DNA of 64,000 nucleotides, from positions 62,001 to 126,000 of the forward strand of contig NZ_ATVL01000012.1 of NCBI RefSeq assembly GCF_000420705.1. The letters are read 5' to 3'. The notes beneath the pieces were generated by a model. That model ran no database searches. It worked only from the letters and a program-made list of their open reading frames with translations, and was not told the origin of the DNA. This document shows positions 8,261 to 15,658 of the stretch, in pieces. The stretch's first letter is position 1. Every line of letters begins with the position of its first letter. This stretch comes from Hymenobacter norwichensis DSM 15439 (GTDB taxonomy: Bacteria > Bacteroidota > Bacteroidia > Cytophagales > Hymenobacteraceae). A program made the position numbers and the translations under genes.

Positions 8261-8268
8261 CAAATATA
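8261..8268 (-). promoter_or_regulatory. -7 promoter box TATATTTG of the desaturase
   Basis: Exact match to the Bacteroidota TAnnTTTG -7 element on the minus strand, ending four bases from the ATG. Transcription would start at or next to the start codon, implying a leaderless or very short leader mRNA. No clear -33 TTG lies at the usual distance. Confidence 0.45.
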
Positions 8269-8459
8269 TACGTGTGAAAAATTGTTGTGTTGAAGATAGT
8301 AAACCCAACATTAAAGCACACAAATAGCCCTAAAATTATGCCTGTCAGTGCCCTGAATTACGCTGACACAGCAACCTCAACCACAGCACTTATGGCTACT
8401 GCTGCGTATAACTTCTTTCCGACACCAAGCCGTTTATACTGGCTGCAACTACCAACCAC

Positions 8460-9440
8460 ATGGACTATATCCGCTTGGGGGCCACGGGCCTCAAAGTTTC
8501 CCGCATTTGCTTGGGCACCATGACCTACGGCACGCCCACTGAGCGCTGGCCTTGGGCTCTTGAGGAAGAGCAAAGCCGCCCATTCATCAAGCAAGCCCTA
8601 GAGCTAGGTATCAATTTCTTTGACACTGCCGACGTGTACTCCAACGGCGCCAGCGAGGAAGTGGTGGGCCGTGCCCTGCGCGACTTCGCCAAACGCGACG
8701 AAATCGTGCTGGCTACCAAAGTGTACAACCCCATGGGCCCCGGCCCCAACCAAAAAGGCCTTTCGCGCAAGCACATCATGAGTGCCATTGATGCCAGCCT
8801 GCGCCGTCTCGGCACCGACTACGTGGACCTCTACCAGATTCACCGCTGGGACTACGATACGCCGATTGAGGAAACCTTGGAAGCCCTCCACGACGTGGTG
8901 AAGGCTGGTAAGGCCCGCTACATCGGCGCTTCGTCGATGTTTGCCTGGCAGTTTGCGCAAGCCCTGTACCTGGCCGACAAGCACAACTGGACCCGCTTCG
9001 TGAGCATGCAGCCGCACTACAACCTGGTGTACCGCGAGGAGGAGCGCGAAATGCTGCCGCTGTGCCAAGACCAGAATATTGGTGTGATTCCTTGGTCGCC
9101 GCTGGCGCGGGGGCTGCTTACGGGCGGGCGCGGCAAAGAGCGCAACGAAACCGAGCGGGCCAAAACCGACGCTTTCGGCAAAAGCCTCTACGGCCGCGAC
9201 GACGATTTTGCCGTAGCCGACCGGGTAACGGAAATAGCCCAGGAGCGGGGCCTGCCCAACGCGCAGATAGCCTTGGCCTGGATGCTCTCCAAATCGGTTA
9301 TCACCAGCCCGATTGTGGGAGCCAGTAAGCCCGGCCATCTAGAGGATGCCGTGGCCGCTGTGGGAGTGAAATTGTCGGGTGAGGAAATCAAGCGCCTGGA
9401 GGAGCTGTATCAGCCGCATCCGGTGCTAGGGTTTTCGTAA
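8460..9440 (+). CDS. Aldo/keto reductase
   Basis: 326 residues, complete (alpha/beta)8 barrel. The catalytic tetrad is visible: Asp and Tyr in FFDTADVYSNG, Lys in LATKVYNPMG and His in YQIHRWD. The NADPH-binding end has SPLARGLLTGG and the PIVGASKPGHLEDA phosphate-binding segment. The overall pattern (GTMTYGTPTERWPWALEEE near the start) matches the AKR11/YajO-type subgroup of general aldehyde and ketone reductases; the physiological substrate is unknown. The start is at ATG 8460, preceded by an AT-rich region divergent from the desaturase. The gene is monocistronic, with about 70 bases before the next gene. Confidence 0.9.
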   Translation: MDYIRLGATGLKVSRICLGTMTYGTPTERWPWALEEEQSRPFIKQALELGINFFDTADVYSNGASEEVVGRALRDFAKRDEIVLATKVYNPMGPGPNQKGLSRKHIMSAIDASLRRLGTDYVDLYQIHRWDYDTPIEETLEALHDVVKAGKARYIGASSMFAWQFAQALYLADKHNWTRFVSMQPHYNLVYREEEREMLPLCQDQNIGVIPWSPLARGLLTGGRGKERNETERAKTDAFGKSLYGRDDDFAVADRVTEIAQERGLPNAQIALAWMLSKSVITSPIVGASKPGHLEDAVAAVGVKLSGEEIKRLEELYQPHPVLGFS

Positions 9441-9510
9441 GGCAAAGCGGCGCCGCTGACCTCTGGTTACACCCCGTTTGAACCTTGATGTACACCTTCT
9501 CTCTGATTCT

Positions 9511-10050
9511 ATGAAAACGCTGCTTCTTGCTTCCTTACTAGCTTTTGTGGCCTGTTCGCCGGTGCGGGTGGAGTCCACTACCCAGATGCCGGGCGTAAAC
9601 TTCCGGGCTTACAAAACCTATAATTTCATGGACGTGACGGCGCGCAACGAAGATATATTTCGGGGCAGTAGCGCCAACGTCGAACAACTCAAGCAAGCCG
9701 TGGCGCGGCAACTGGAGCAGCGTGGCTACCAACGCGCCGACAAGCCTGACTTGTGGGTGAACATTGGGGTAGTAACGCAGAATAAGGTGCAAACCCGGGA
9801 AACCAATATCTGGGACGCACCGCGCTACATTGGGCAGCGCAACTACCACTGGCAAAGCCAGGAAGTGCCGGTTGGCTCGTACCGGGAAGGCACCGCTACG
9901 GTGGACATAGTAGATGCTGCCCGCAACGAGCAAATCTGGCAGGGGATAGCCGCCAGTGCCCTTTCCAAAGACCCCGAAAAGCTGGCCGCCCGTATTGATG
10001 AAGGTATTGCCGATATGTTCAAGGCCTACCCGGTGCCACCTCGGCAATAG
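9511..10050 (+). CDS. DUF4136 lipoprotein
   Basis: 179 residues from ATG 9511; the longer frame adds 11 residues before the signal peptide. A lipoprotein signal, MKTLLLASLLAFVAC, ends in a lipobox with Cys at about residue 15. The mature part has the DUF4136 pattern: FRAYKTYNFMDV, VARQLEQRGYQRADKPDLWV, a YREGTATVDIVDAARNEQIWQG strand pair (conserved in the family) and a C-terminal helix. DUF4136 proteins are small cell-envelope lipoproteins of unknown role. It is downstream of the aldo/keto reductase but probably has its own promoter. Confidence 0.88.
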   Translation: MKTLLLASLLAFVACSPVRVESTTQMPGVNFRAYKTYNFMDVTARNEDIFRGSSANVEQLKQAVARQLEQRGYQRADKPDLWVNIGVVTQNKVQTRETNIWDAPRYIGQRNYHWQSQEVPVGSYREGTATVDIVDAARNEQIWQGIAASALSKDPEKLAARIDEGIADMFKAYPVPPRQ

Positions 10051-10158
10051 CGTGAAATGTAGCGCCACGGCCACCAAAATGGTGCCGCGTGCGTAATAGA
10101 CAGCTGTTGCAAGTGCCTGCTGTTTCAGTAGGTGCATTCACCATCAGAACTTTCTACG

Positions 10159-10461
10159 ATGAGCAAGCAAACAAGCACCACCAAGAAGAAAATCAGCAAG
10201 AAACCAAACACGGCCGCCATTGTAGGCGCCTCGTTGGCAGCCGTGGCCGCAGGAGCTGCCTACTATAGCTACAACAAAGGCACCTGGCCTTTCGCTGGCA
10301 AGAAAATTCCCGGCAAAAAAATCGGGGCCAATGCCCACGGTAAGAGTGCCGCCGACAACGTGGACGTAGCCCTCACCAATGAGGTAGCCGAATCGACGAT
10401 GCATAATCCCAACAACAACGGCGAATTCACCGACGACGGTGCTACCGGCAACGCCGACTAA
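10159..10461 (+). CDS. Small single-pass membrane protein, hypothetical
   Basis: 100 residues from ATG 10159. The N-terminus is Lys/Thr/Ser-rich (SKQTSTTKKKISKK), followed by one membrane helix (about residues 18-37, AIVGASLAAVAAGAAYYSYN), a basic Gly-Lys segment (KKIPGKKIGANAHGKS) and an acidic/Asn-rich tail. The charge distribution predicts N-in topology with the tail outside. I do not recognise a family and no enzymatic motif is visible. The gene ends 14 bases before a perfect 42-bp palindromic terminator. Confidence 0.7.
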   Translation: MSKQTSTTKKKISKKPNTAAIVGASLAAVAAGAAYYSYNKGTWPFAGKKIPGKKIGANAHGKSAADNVDVALTNEVAESTMHNPNNNGEFTDDGATGNAD

Positions 10462-10474
10462 GTGTAGGCCTGTC

Positions 10475-10516
10475 AACAAAAAAGCCCCACCCTGTACAGG
10501 GTGGGGCTTTTTTGTT
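10475..10516. terminator. Perfect 42-bp palindromic bidirectional terminator
   Basis: Two exact 21-base reverse-complement halves meet at 10495/10496, with an AGCCCCACCCTG core and A6/T6 runs at the two ends. Each strand therefore has a GC stem followed by a U-tract. It lies between convergent genes ending at 10461 and 10533. Confidence 0.92.
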
Positions 10517-10532
10517 GGTGCGTTTAACGAAA

Positions 10533-11732
10533 CTACCGGCTGCCTACTTTATCGAGTACCGCTACCACGTCTTTTGTGGATACCTTTTGGCCAGTAGCGG
10601 CGGCTCGGTAAATGGCCTCAATAATTTGCATGTCGCGCAGACCCATTTCGCCGGGTACGCGGGTAGGCTTGTTGTTGAGGATGCAGTCGGCGAAGTCGTC
10701 CATCTGGCGGGCCTGCTGGGGCACGTTTTCGATGTTCATGGGGCCCTGGCTAGTGCGACCCTGCAAGCCGCCGTAGCCGAAAGCCGGCTCCAATTCCATC
10801 CAGCCTTTAGCGGCATCAGCGCGAAGCAGGCCGCTCATGTTTTCGGCGTAGCTGGTGCGGCAGTCGGCCACTACTCCGTCGGCAAACTGCATCTGCCAGT
10901 TCACGCCCGCCTCTACCTCGTTGAACAAGCCGGTTGGGTCGGGGTTAGGCGCAAACTTGGCCGTGACGGATACCGGCAACTGGCCTTTGGTGTAGATAAT
11001 GCCTTGCAGGCAATAAATGCCCATGTCCATGAGCGGTCCGCCGCCGGCCAGCTCCTTATCTTGCCGCCACGTTTTGCTGCCCGCCCGGAAGCCGTTGTCG
11101 GCCTTCATGCTTTTGATGGGGCCGTAGACTTGCTGCTGGCCCAAGCGCATCATTTCGCGGTTGTGCGGCTCGAAGTGCAGCCGGTAGCCGATGCTGAACT
11201 TCTTGCCCGCTTTCTGCATGGCCGTTATCATACGGCGGCAGTCGGCGGCAGAAGTGGCCATAGGTTTCTCGCAGATAACGTGCTTGCCGGCCTTGGCGGC
11301 GCGCTCCACATACTCGGCGTGCAAGCCCACCGGCAGCACAATGTAAATGATGTCGATGGCCGGGTTGTCGGCTATCCGGTCGAAGGTTTTGTAGTCGTAG
11401 ATGTTTTGGTCGGGGATGCTGTATTGCTGCTTCCACTGCGCGGCTTTGCTGGGGGTGCCCGTCACGATGCCGGCTAGCTTGCACAGCTTGGTTTGCTGCA
11501 AAGCCGGGGCCAACTGCCCCTTGCTGTAGCCACCCAGCCCTACCAGCGCCACGCCCAACTGCCGGCCAGCTTGCAAGGCCTCCAAGCTGGCCGGCCCGTA
11601 GCTGGCCTCATCAAGCCACGACATGGAACTACCCAGCGCCGACGACCCCACCAGCGTAGCCCCTGCCCCCAACGACAAGGTGCGCATAAACTCTCGGCGG
11701 GAAACGGAAGACAAGTGGTTGAAAGGCTTCAT
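10533..11732 (-). CDS. Gfo/Idh/MocA-family oxidoreductase with Tat signal
   Basis: 399 residues from ATG 11732. An upstream extension of 49 codons lacks a matching pattern; the chosen start gives a classic Tat signal, VSRREFMRTLSLGAGATLVG. The mature enzyme begins with the Rossmann motif VALVGLGGYSKG, contains the CEKPMA signature of the family and HAEYVERAAKAGKHVI before it, and ends with the usual alpha/beta C-terminal domain. Family members oxidise or reduce sugar derivatives with tightly bound NAD(P). In Bacteroidota, Tat-exported members act on periplasmic glycans such as glycosaminoglycan or N-acetylgalactosamine sugars; the substrate here is not known. It is convergent with the preceding small gene and has no operon partner. 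Confidence 0.88.
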   Translation of the reverse strand: MKPFNHLSSVSRREFMRTLSLGAGATLVGSSALGSSMSWLDEASYGPASLEALQAGRQLGVALVGLGGYSKGQLAPALQQTKLCKLAGIVTGTPSKAAQWKQQYSIPDQNIYDYKTFDRIADNPAIDIIYIVLPVGLHAEYVERAAKAGKHVICEKPMATSAADCRRMITAMQKAGKKFSIGYRLHFEPHNREMMRLGQQQVYGPIKSMKADNGFRAGSKTWRQDKELAGGGPLMDMGIYCLQGIIYTKGQLPVSVTAKFAPNPDPTGLFNEVEAGVNWQMQFADGVVADCRTSYAENMSGLLRADAAKGWMELEPAFGYGGLQGRTSQGPMNIENVPQQARQMDDFADCILNNKPTRVPGEMGLRDMQIIEAIYRAAATGQKVSTKDVVAVLDKVGSR

Positions 11733-12129
11733 AGCGTTGATGATTAAGTTAGGTAAGCAGTACCCTATTCCAGGGTTGATGGTTGCGTAACAAGCAGTGG
11801 TAGTTGGCGTTACTGTTGGGCTCTGCACATCTGCTAGGCGTGCCGCCGGCAACTTAGTTACAGTTTGTGAAAAGCCCATGCTATTGCGGTTCGGTTATTT
11901 CATCATCATCTAACCCTTATAAGAAGTATTTAGGGAGGCCCCCGCCGCAGGTAATAATACGCCTTGCCTGCTCCGCTGCTCGCCGCCGACTCACTTTGCT
12001 GCTCGTATGCTTTACGTTCCCAGTAGCTGAAAATGATAATAGAATTGTCGGATGCAACATCAGTTCAGAAATAGAAAGCGTGTCGTTGCTTGACAAACAC
12101 CATTGCTCCTCTGAAACCTGTTCGGCACA
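11733..12129. other. Intergenic region without a gene
   Basis: About 400 bases between the oxidoreductase start and the terminator of the CZB gene. Open frames on both strands are short, with unfavourable codon use and no recognisable protein. It is more AT-rich than its surroundings. It must contain the oxidoreductase promoter, but I could not pick a convincing -7/-33 pair. Confidence 0.5.
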
Positions 12130-12162
12130 AAAAAGCCCCAACCAATTTGGCTGGGGCTTTAC
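12130..12162 (-). terminator. Terminator downstream of the CZB-like gene
   Basis: A near-perfect hairpin (AAAGCCCCAACCA / TGGCTGGGGCTTT, one mismatch). On the minus strand the stem is followed by TTTTTTGTG. It is 20 bases past the stop at 12183. Confidence 0.8.
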
Positions 12163-12182
12163 TAGCGAAGTGCTTAACTAAC

Positions 12183-12545
12183 TCAGACGGTTCGTATCAA
12201 GTTGCGCTCAAATTGCTGAAGCAACTCGGTCAATCTGTCAGAATACTTATTGATTTGCTCCATGCCAGCGCGAGCCTCTTCAATGCGGCCCCGTTGGTAT
12301 TGGGCTACGAGGCTCTGCCCGGCGCTAAGCATCTGCTGAATCAGGTGCTCTATTTCGCGCAATTCGGGTTGAGTGCCATAGTAGGGCTTGATGGTGGTGT
12401 TTAGCCACTGACCCAGCGGATTAAGTTCAGGCGAAAAAAGGGTGGGGTCGGCCTCGCGCACCCCGTAAAGCACGGAGCGGAGCCGGGACTTGAAAAGTAC
12501 TTGCTTGATACTGGCTTGCTGGAAGTCCAGAGCAGAAATATCCAT
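12183..12545 (-). CDS. CZB-like sensory protein lacking the zinc ligands
   Basis: 120 residues from ATG 12545 (MDISALDF); longer in-frame starts would overlap the upstream PAS gene. The protein follows the chemoreceptor zinc-binding (CZB) pattern throughout: ASIKQVLFKSRL, LYGVREAD, NPLGQWL (CZB consensus CxLGxW), a helix with EIEHLIQQM, and an amphipathic C-terminal helix. At the usual zinc positions His is replaced by Gln and Cys by Asn, and only one of the expected histidines (in IEHL) remains. It is therefore probably a four-helix bundle that no longer binds zinc in the known way. It lies 34 bases downstream of the PAS-domain gene on the same strand, so the two are probably co-expressed as a sensor and its partner. 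Confidence 0.7.
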   Translation of the reverse strand: MDISALDFQQASIKQVLFKSRLRSVLYGVREADPTLFSPELNPLGQWLNTTIKPYYGTQPELREIEHLIQQMLSAGQSLVAQYQRGRIEEARAGMEQINKYSDRLTELLQQFERNLIRTV

Positions 12546-12579
12546 AGAGGAGCGGCGGGGCACTAAAAGGATGCCAGAA

Positions 12580-13887
12580 TTACTGGGAAGAGGCTTGGGA
12601 GGCATCATCATGCCGTTTTTCAACGGCTTTGCGTGCTTCCACCAAGTCGGTTACATCGTAGGCAAATACCGTAATGCCTGCTTTTTGGCCGTTTTCTGTG
12701 AACAGTTGATAGGTGAAATTAAAATAATGCCGTTGCGGGCCAGTGCCTCCGTGGTCTACTATGATGAGAATTTCCTTGCCGTAGAACGTTTCATCGGTGT
12801 TGTACACCTTGTCGAGCAAGTCTACAAAGCCTTGCTCAAGTACTTCTGGCAACGCATTCAGCACGTCTTTGCCCACCAATTGCCGGCCCCGGAACAAGTC
12901 CTGGTAGAGCGGATTTACAAACTCGAACGTATGCCCGGGGCCGCGCAAAATGCAGATGAGCGCCGGCGCTTGCTGAAATAAGTTGTAAAATGTTTCGCGC
13001 TGGCTGAGGGCTTGCCGCTGCGCCTGATACGCTAGCTCGGCCATTTCGGCTTGCTGCTCGTTGGCTACCAGCATTTCCTGCACTAGTTCCTTTTGCTCGT
13101 TGATGTCGGTGCCGCCGCCCACCCATTGGCTGATGCTGCCCGTTTCGGTGCGACGTGGAACACACCGGATCAGCACCCAGCGGTATTGCCCATCGGCACG
13201 GCGTAGCTGAAATTCCATCTGAAACTCCTCGCCGGCGGCAGCGGCGGCTTGCCAGCGCTGCACCGCGTTGGCGCGCTGATCGGGGGCAATGTCCTCGGCC
13301 CAACCCCAGCCCACCGATTCTTCTTTGGCACGACCCGTAAAGGCGAGCCAGCGTTGATTGAAGGCAGTAACCGCCCCGTCGGGCTGGCAGGTCCAGATAA
13401 GCACCGGCAGGGCTTCCAGCACGAAGCGGGCCTGCTGTTGACTATCCAATAACTGGCGCTGCATTTCCTCTTCCCGCAGTTCGGCCAAGTGCTGCTGAGT
13501 TACATCCTGAGGGCGCTGCAAAATATATTGCAGTTCACCGTCGGCATCAAGAATTGGGTAATGCGTGATTTGCCAGTACCGTTCCTCGGTGCCCCCGCCC
13601 AGTTCGGCAGGCCGGTCGAGGTCGTAGCGCGTTAAGGGCATAGTGTGGGGCTGTTTATGCTGGCGCACATGCTCGTGCGACTCAAACAGGGCCCGCTGGC
13701 TTTCTGGCGCCGACGGATACGCCTCGAAGATGTTGCGCCCTACCGCCTGCTCTCGTGGCAGCAGCGACACGGCCACATGCTGGTCGCTGTTGCTAACGAT
13801 GGTGCCATCGGGTGCAAGCAACAAAAAGGAGTCAGGAAGGTGGTGGAAAAGAGCTTGAAAATCAATAGGGAGGGCAGGAGCAGACAT
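12580..13887 (-). CDS. Triple PAS-domain protein without output domain
   Basis: 435 residues from ATG 13887. PAS 1 is at about residues 10-130 (FHHLPDSFLLLAPDGTIVSN, then RYWQITHYPILDADG). PAS 2 is at about 155-270 (FVLEALPVLIWTCQPDGAVT, a PAC-type YRWVLIRCVPR and GGGTDINEQKE). A coiled-coil connector at about 265-300 is rich in Gln and Glu. PAS 3 is at about 300-415 (NLFQQAPALICILRGPGHTFE, FAYDVTDLVEAR). There is no histidine kinase, GGDEF, HTH or methyl-accepting domain. It is soluble with no transmembrane segment. The protein probably senses small molecules or redox and passes the signal by contact with another protein; the adjacent CZB-like protein is the obvious candidate. Confidence 0.85.
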   Translation of the reverse strand: MSAPALPIDFQALFHHLPDSFLLLAPDGTIVSNSDQHVAVSLLPREQAVGRNIFEAYPSAPESQRALFESHEHVRQHKQPHTMPLTRYDLDRPAELGGGTEERYWQITHYPILDADGELQYILQRPQDVTQQHLAELREEEMQRQLLDSQQQARFVLEALPVLIWTCQPDGAVTAFNQRWLAFTGRAKEESVGWGWAEDIAPDQRANAVQRWQAAAAAGEEFQMEFQLRRADGQYRWVLIRCVPRRTETGSISQWVGGGTDINEQKELVQEMLVANEQQAEMAELAYQAQRQALSQRETFYNLFQQAPALICILRGPGHTFEFVNPLYQDLFRGRQLVGKDVLNALPEVLEQGFVDLLDKVYNTDETFYGKEILIIVDHGGTGPQRHYFNFTYQLFTENGQKAGITVFAYDVTDLVEARKAVEKRHDDASQASSQ

Positions 13888-14048
13888 AAACGGGTAAGAA
13901 CCAAGAGGCGGAAGAGGAGCAAACAATATAGGGCGCAAATGCCCCTACTGCCCAGAAACGACAAATTCTGCAAACGGTTGGGTGGCTTCTGAAACTTGAA
14001 GTGTGGCGGCCGTTCTCACTAGCAGCAAAGCAAGATTAGCTGCGCCAA

Positions 14049-14867
14049 CTAGATTTGACGCATGAAGGCCGCCATTTTTTCTAGCATAGCTGCATCTGGT
14101 AGCTCGCCTTCGCCGGCTTGCAAGTTGTCGGTGAGGTGGGCGGGGTTGCGGGTGCCGGGTATCACGCAGGTCACGGCTGGGTGCGCCACAATGAACTTCA
14201 AGAGGAACTCGGCCCAGGTGCTTATTCCTAGTTCGGTGGCCCATTCCGGCAGGGCGTTGCTACGTAGCTTCGCCAGCAAGCTGCCTTCGGTGAAAGGCCG
14301 GTTGATGAGCGTTGCTACGCCGTGGTCGGCCGCGGCGGGGAGGAGGCGTTGTTCGGCGTGACGGTCGAGGATGGAGTAGTTGAACTGCACGAAATCCACG
14401 GGTTCGGTGGCTAGAATCCGGGCCAGTTGGTCGTGCATGGCATCGGTGTAGTGCGTGAGGCCGATGTAGCGGATTTTGCCGGCGGCTTTCCACTCCCGCA
14501 GCGTAGCCAGGTGGGTTTGCCAGTCCACTAGGTTATGAATTTGCATCAGGTCGAGGCTGGGGCGGCGCAGCTTACGCAAGGAGTCCTCTATTTGCCGGAT
14601 ACCCGCCTCTCGCCCCTGAGTCCAGACTTTGGTGGCGTAGAAGAAGTCATCAGGGGCAACTGCCTCCGCAGTAAGGCCGACCACAGTTTCGGCTCGCCCA
14701 TACATCGGTGATGAGTCGATGACGGTGCCACCCGCCGCGCGCAAGGTGGTAAGTGTGTCTACGAGGTGGCGCGGTGCGGCTTTGTCGGCTACGTCGAAGG
14801 TTTGCCAGGTACCTACTCCAATAACGGGTAGGGGCTCTTGGCTGGAGGGAATCAGGCGGGTGAGCAT
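14049..14867 (-). CDS. Aldo/keto reductase family protein
   Basis: 272 residues, slightly short for the family. Catalytic residues are present: Asp and Tyr in VIDSSPMYGRAE, Lys in FYATKVWTQG and His in LMQIHNLVDW. The barrel's later part has KIRYIGLTHY, VDFVQFNYSIL and the C-terminal CVIPGTRNPAHLTDNL phosphate-binding segment. The early PSSQEPLPVIGVGTWQTFDV is like the subgroup of secreted or cytosolic AKRs in Bacteroidota and Planctomycetes. It is distinct from the aldo/keto reductase at 8460-9440. The substrate is unknown. Divergent transcription starts eight bases inside its 5' end if the neighbouring small ORF is real. Confidence 0.87.
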   Translation of the reverse strand: MLTRLIPSSQEPLPVIGVGTWQTFDVADKAAPRHLVDTLTTLRAAGGTVIDSSPMYGRAETVVGLTAEAVAPDDFFYATKVWTQGREAGIRQIEDSLRKLRRPSLDLMQIHNLVDWQTHLATLREWKAAGKIRYIGLTHYTDAMHDQLARILATEPVDFVQFNYSILDRHAEQRLLPAAADHGVATLINRPFTEGSLLAKLRSNALPEWATELGISTWAEFLLKFIVAHPAVTCVIPGTRNPAHLTDNLQAGEGELPDAAMLEKMAAFMRQI

Positions 14868-15084
14868 AGAGTTGAAGCGGATTGCCGAAGCGGAAAAAGA
14901 AGCCTTGACGTACGCTCACGAAGATTCTGGGTTTGTGTACCGGGGGTACGTTGAGGTGTATAAGCTGGTAGACGAGAAAATTAACAACAAAACGGAGGTG
15001 TATTCCCTGATGCGTGAAAGTGCTCTGCCACCTCAGAACTATATTGACAGGTTTTTTGCTACCGGGCTTAAAAGAACAAAATAG
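14860..15084 (+). CDS. Small hypothetical ORF, possibly a gene fragment
   Basis: About 74 residues if translation begins at GTG 14860; TTG 14872 is another option. A longer frame reaching back to 14719 runs antisense to the aldo/keto reductase and looks like a shadow. From ELKRIAEAEKEAL onward the translation looks like a real helical protein (SGFVYRGYVEVYKLVDEKIN, then LPPQNYIDRFF), with lower GC and more Lys, Glu and Tyr than its neighbours. The absence of a clear start and the abrupt junction with the reductase suggest a truncated gene or a recent insertion. I do not recognise the family. Confidence 0.35.
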   Translation: MSIELKRIAEAEKEALTYAHEDSGFVYRGYVEVYKLVDEKINNKTEVYSLMRESALPPQNYIDRFFATGLKRTK

Positions 15085-15165
15085 ATAAGTCGAAACGGCT
15101 GGTTGTTAATTAATATGCGCTAGCAGTAGTCAATAATGATGTTGTACAAGCAACCCCAAGCCTAG

Positions 15166-15546
15166 ATGGCGCAAGCCCATAAGCGGAAAGCTTTTCTAAG
15201 CGTATTCTTGGGGGCATTGGGTGCTGTTGACCTTGTGTGGGGAGACGCTTATTTTAATAAAATTTACGGGGCGGTGCTATATGCTGTAAAAGACGTGGAG
15301 GAGCAACAGGCTTTTGTATGGCATATGACCGAGCAAGAAGTACCGTCGCCAGAAGTGACTATGCTTGTCCGATACGTAACCCAACACGGGCTTCTGAACT
15401 TCGACAAGCTAAGTAGGCCACTTAGTGAAATAGCAAAGATTATTGAGGTGAGAAAGCGCGAAAAAGCTGTTCGTGACTTATTCGCAGTTGACGTGAAAAT
15501 GCTGGATGATGGCGTAGAGACAGACAGCTACTTCATGCACGAGTAA
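15166..15546 (+). CDS. Hypothetical protein, compositionally atypical
   Basis: 126 residues: MAQAHKRKAFLSVFLGALG at the N-terminus (a weakly hydrophobic helix), then a mixed alpha/beta region (WGDAYFNKIYGAVLYAVKD, HMTEQEVPSPEVTMLVRYV) and a charged C-terminus. No family is recognised, and no cysteine pairs or catalytic motif are visible. The coding sequence is noticeably less GC-rich than the flanking genes, as is the small ORF just upstream, so both may have been acquired together. It ends upstream of the conserved promoter element of the TonB receptor gene. Confidence 0.55.
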   Translation: MAQAHKRKAFLSVFLGALGAVDLVWGDAYFNKIYGAVLYAVKDVEEQQAFVWHMTEQEVPSPEVTMLVRYVTQHGLLNFDKLSRPLSEIAKIIEVRKREKAVRDLFAVDVKMLDDGVETDSYFMHE

Positions 15547-15569
15547 CGCCGTAGTTACCATCACTACGT

Positions 15570-15640
15570 TTCATCCCCCTAATCCGACGCTTCGGTAACA
15601 GCAAGTTTCAACGGCCGCGGTGGCCGCCCACTTTTGGGCA
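15570..15640 (+). promoter_or_regulatory. Promoter with conserved 40-bp upstream element, copy 1
   Basis: Bases 15570-15609 match 17916-17955 at 36 of 40 positions, including a perfect 23-base core around GACGCTTCGGTAACAG. Exactly 23 bases separate the element from a TTTG -7-type box (15633-15636) in both copies, and ATCACTT follows the box in both. The ATG of the TonB receptor is 22 bases past the box. The element covers the -34 to -73 region, where an activator would bind. Confidence 0.7.
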
Positions 15641-15658
15641 TCACTTCACTGCACCGCC

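Noticed and set aside
8604..9338. Minus-strand open frame of 244 codons in the aldo/keto reductase
   Set aside because: The plus-strand protein has a complete catalytic tetrad; the antisense product has no recognisable motif.
10512..11477. Long plus-strand open frame antisense to the Gfo/Idh/MocA gene
   Set aside because: It mirrors the codon pattern of the real gene (GC-rich third positions on the other strand) and its translation is rich in Ala, Val, His and Gly with no family pattern.
11867..12181. Small plus-strand frame in the gap before the CZB gene
   Set aside because: It crosses the terminator at 12130-12162 and has improbable composition; no matching protein is recognised.
15587..15606. 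LytTR binding site in the shared upstream element
   Set aside because: The core GACGCTTCGGTAACAG does not match the two 9-base direct repeats with 12-base spacer described for LytTR regulators, so I do not claim a LytTR operator.
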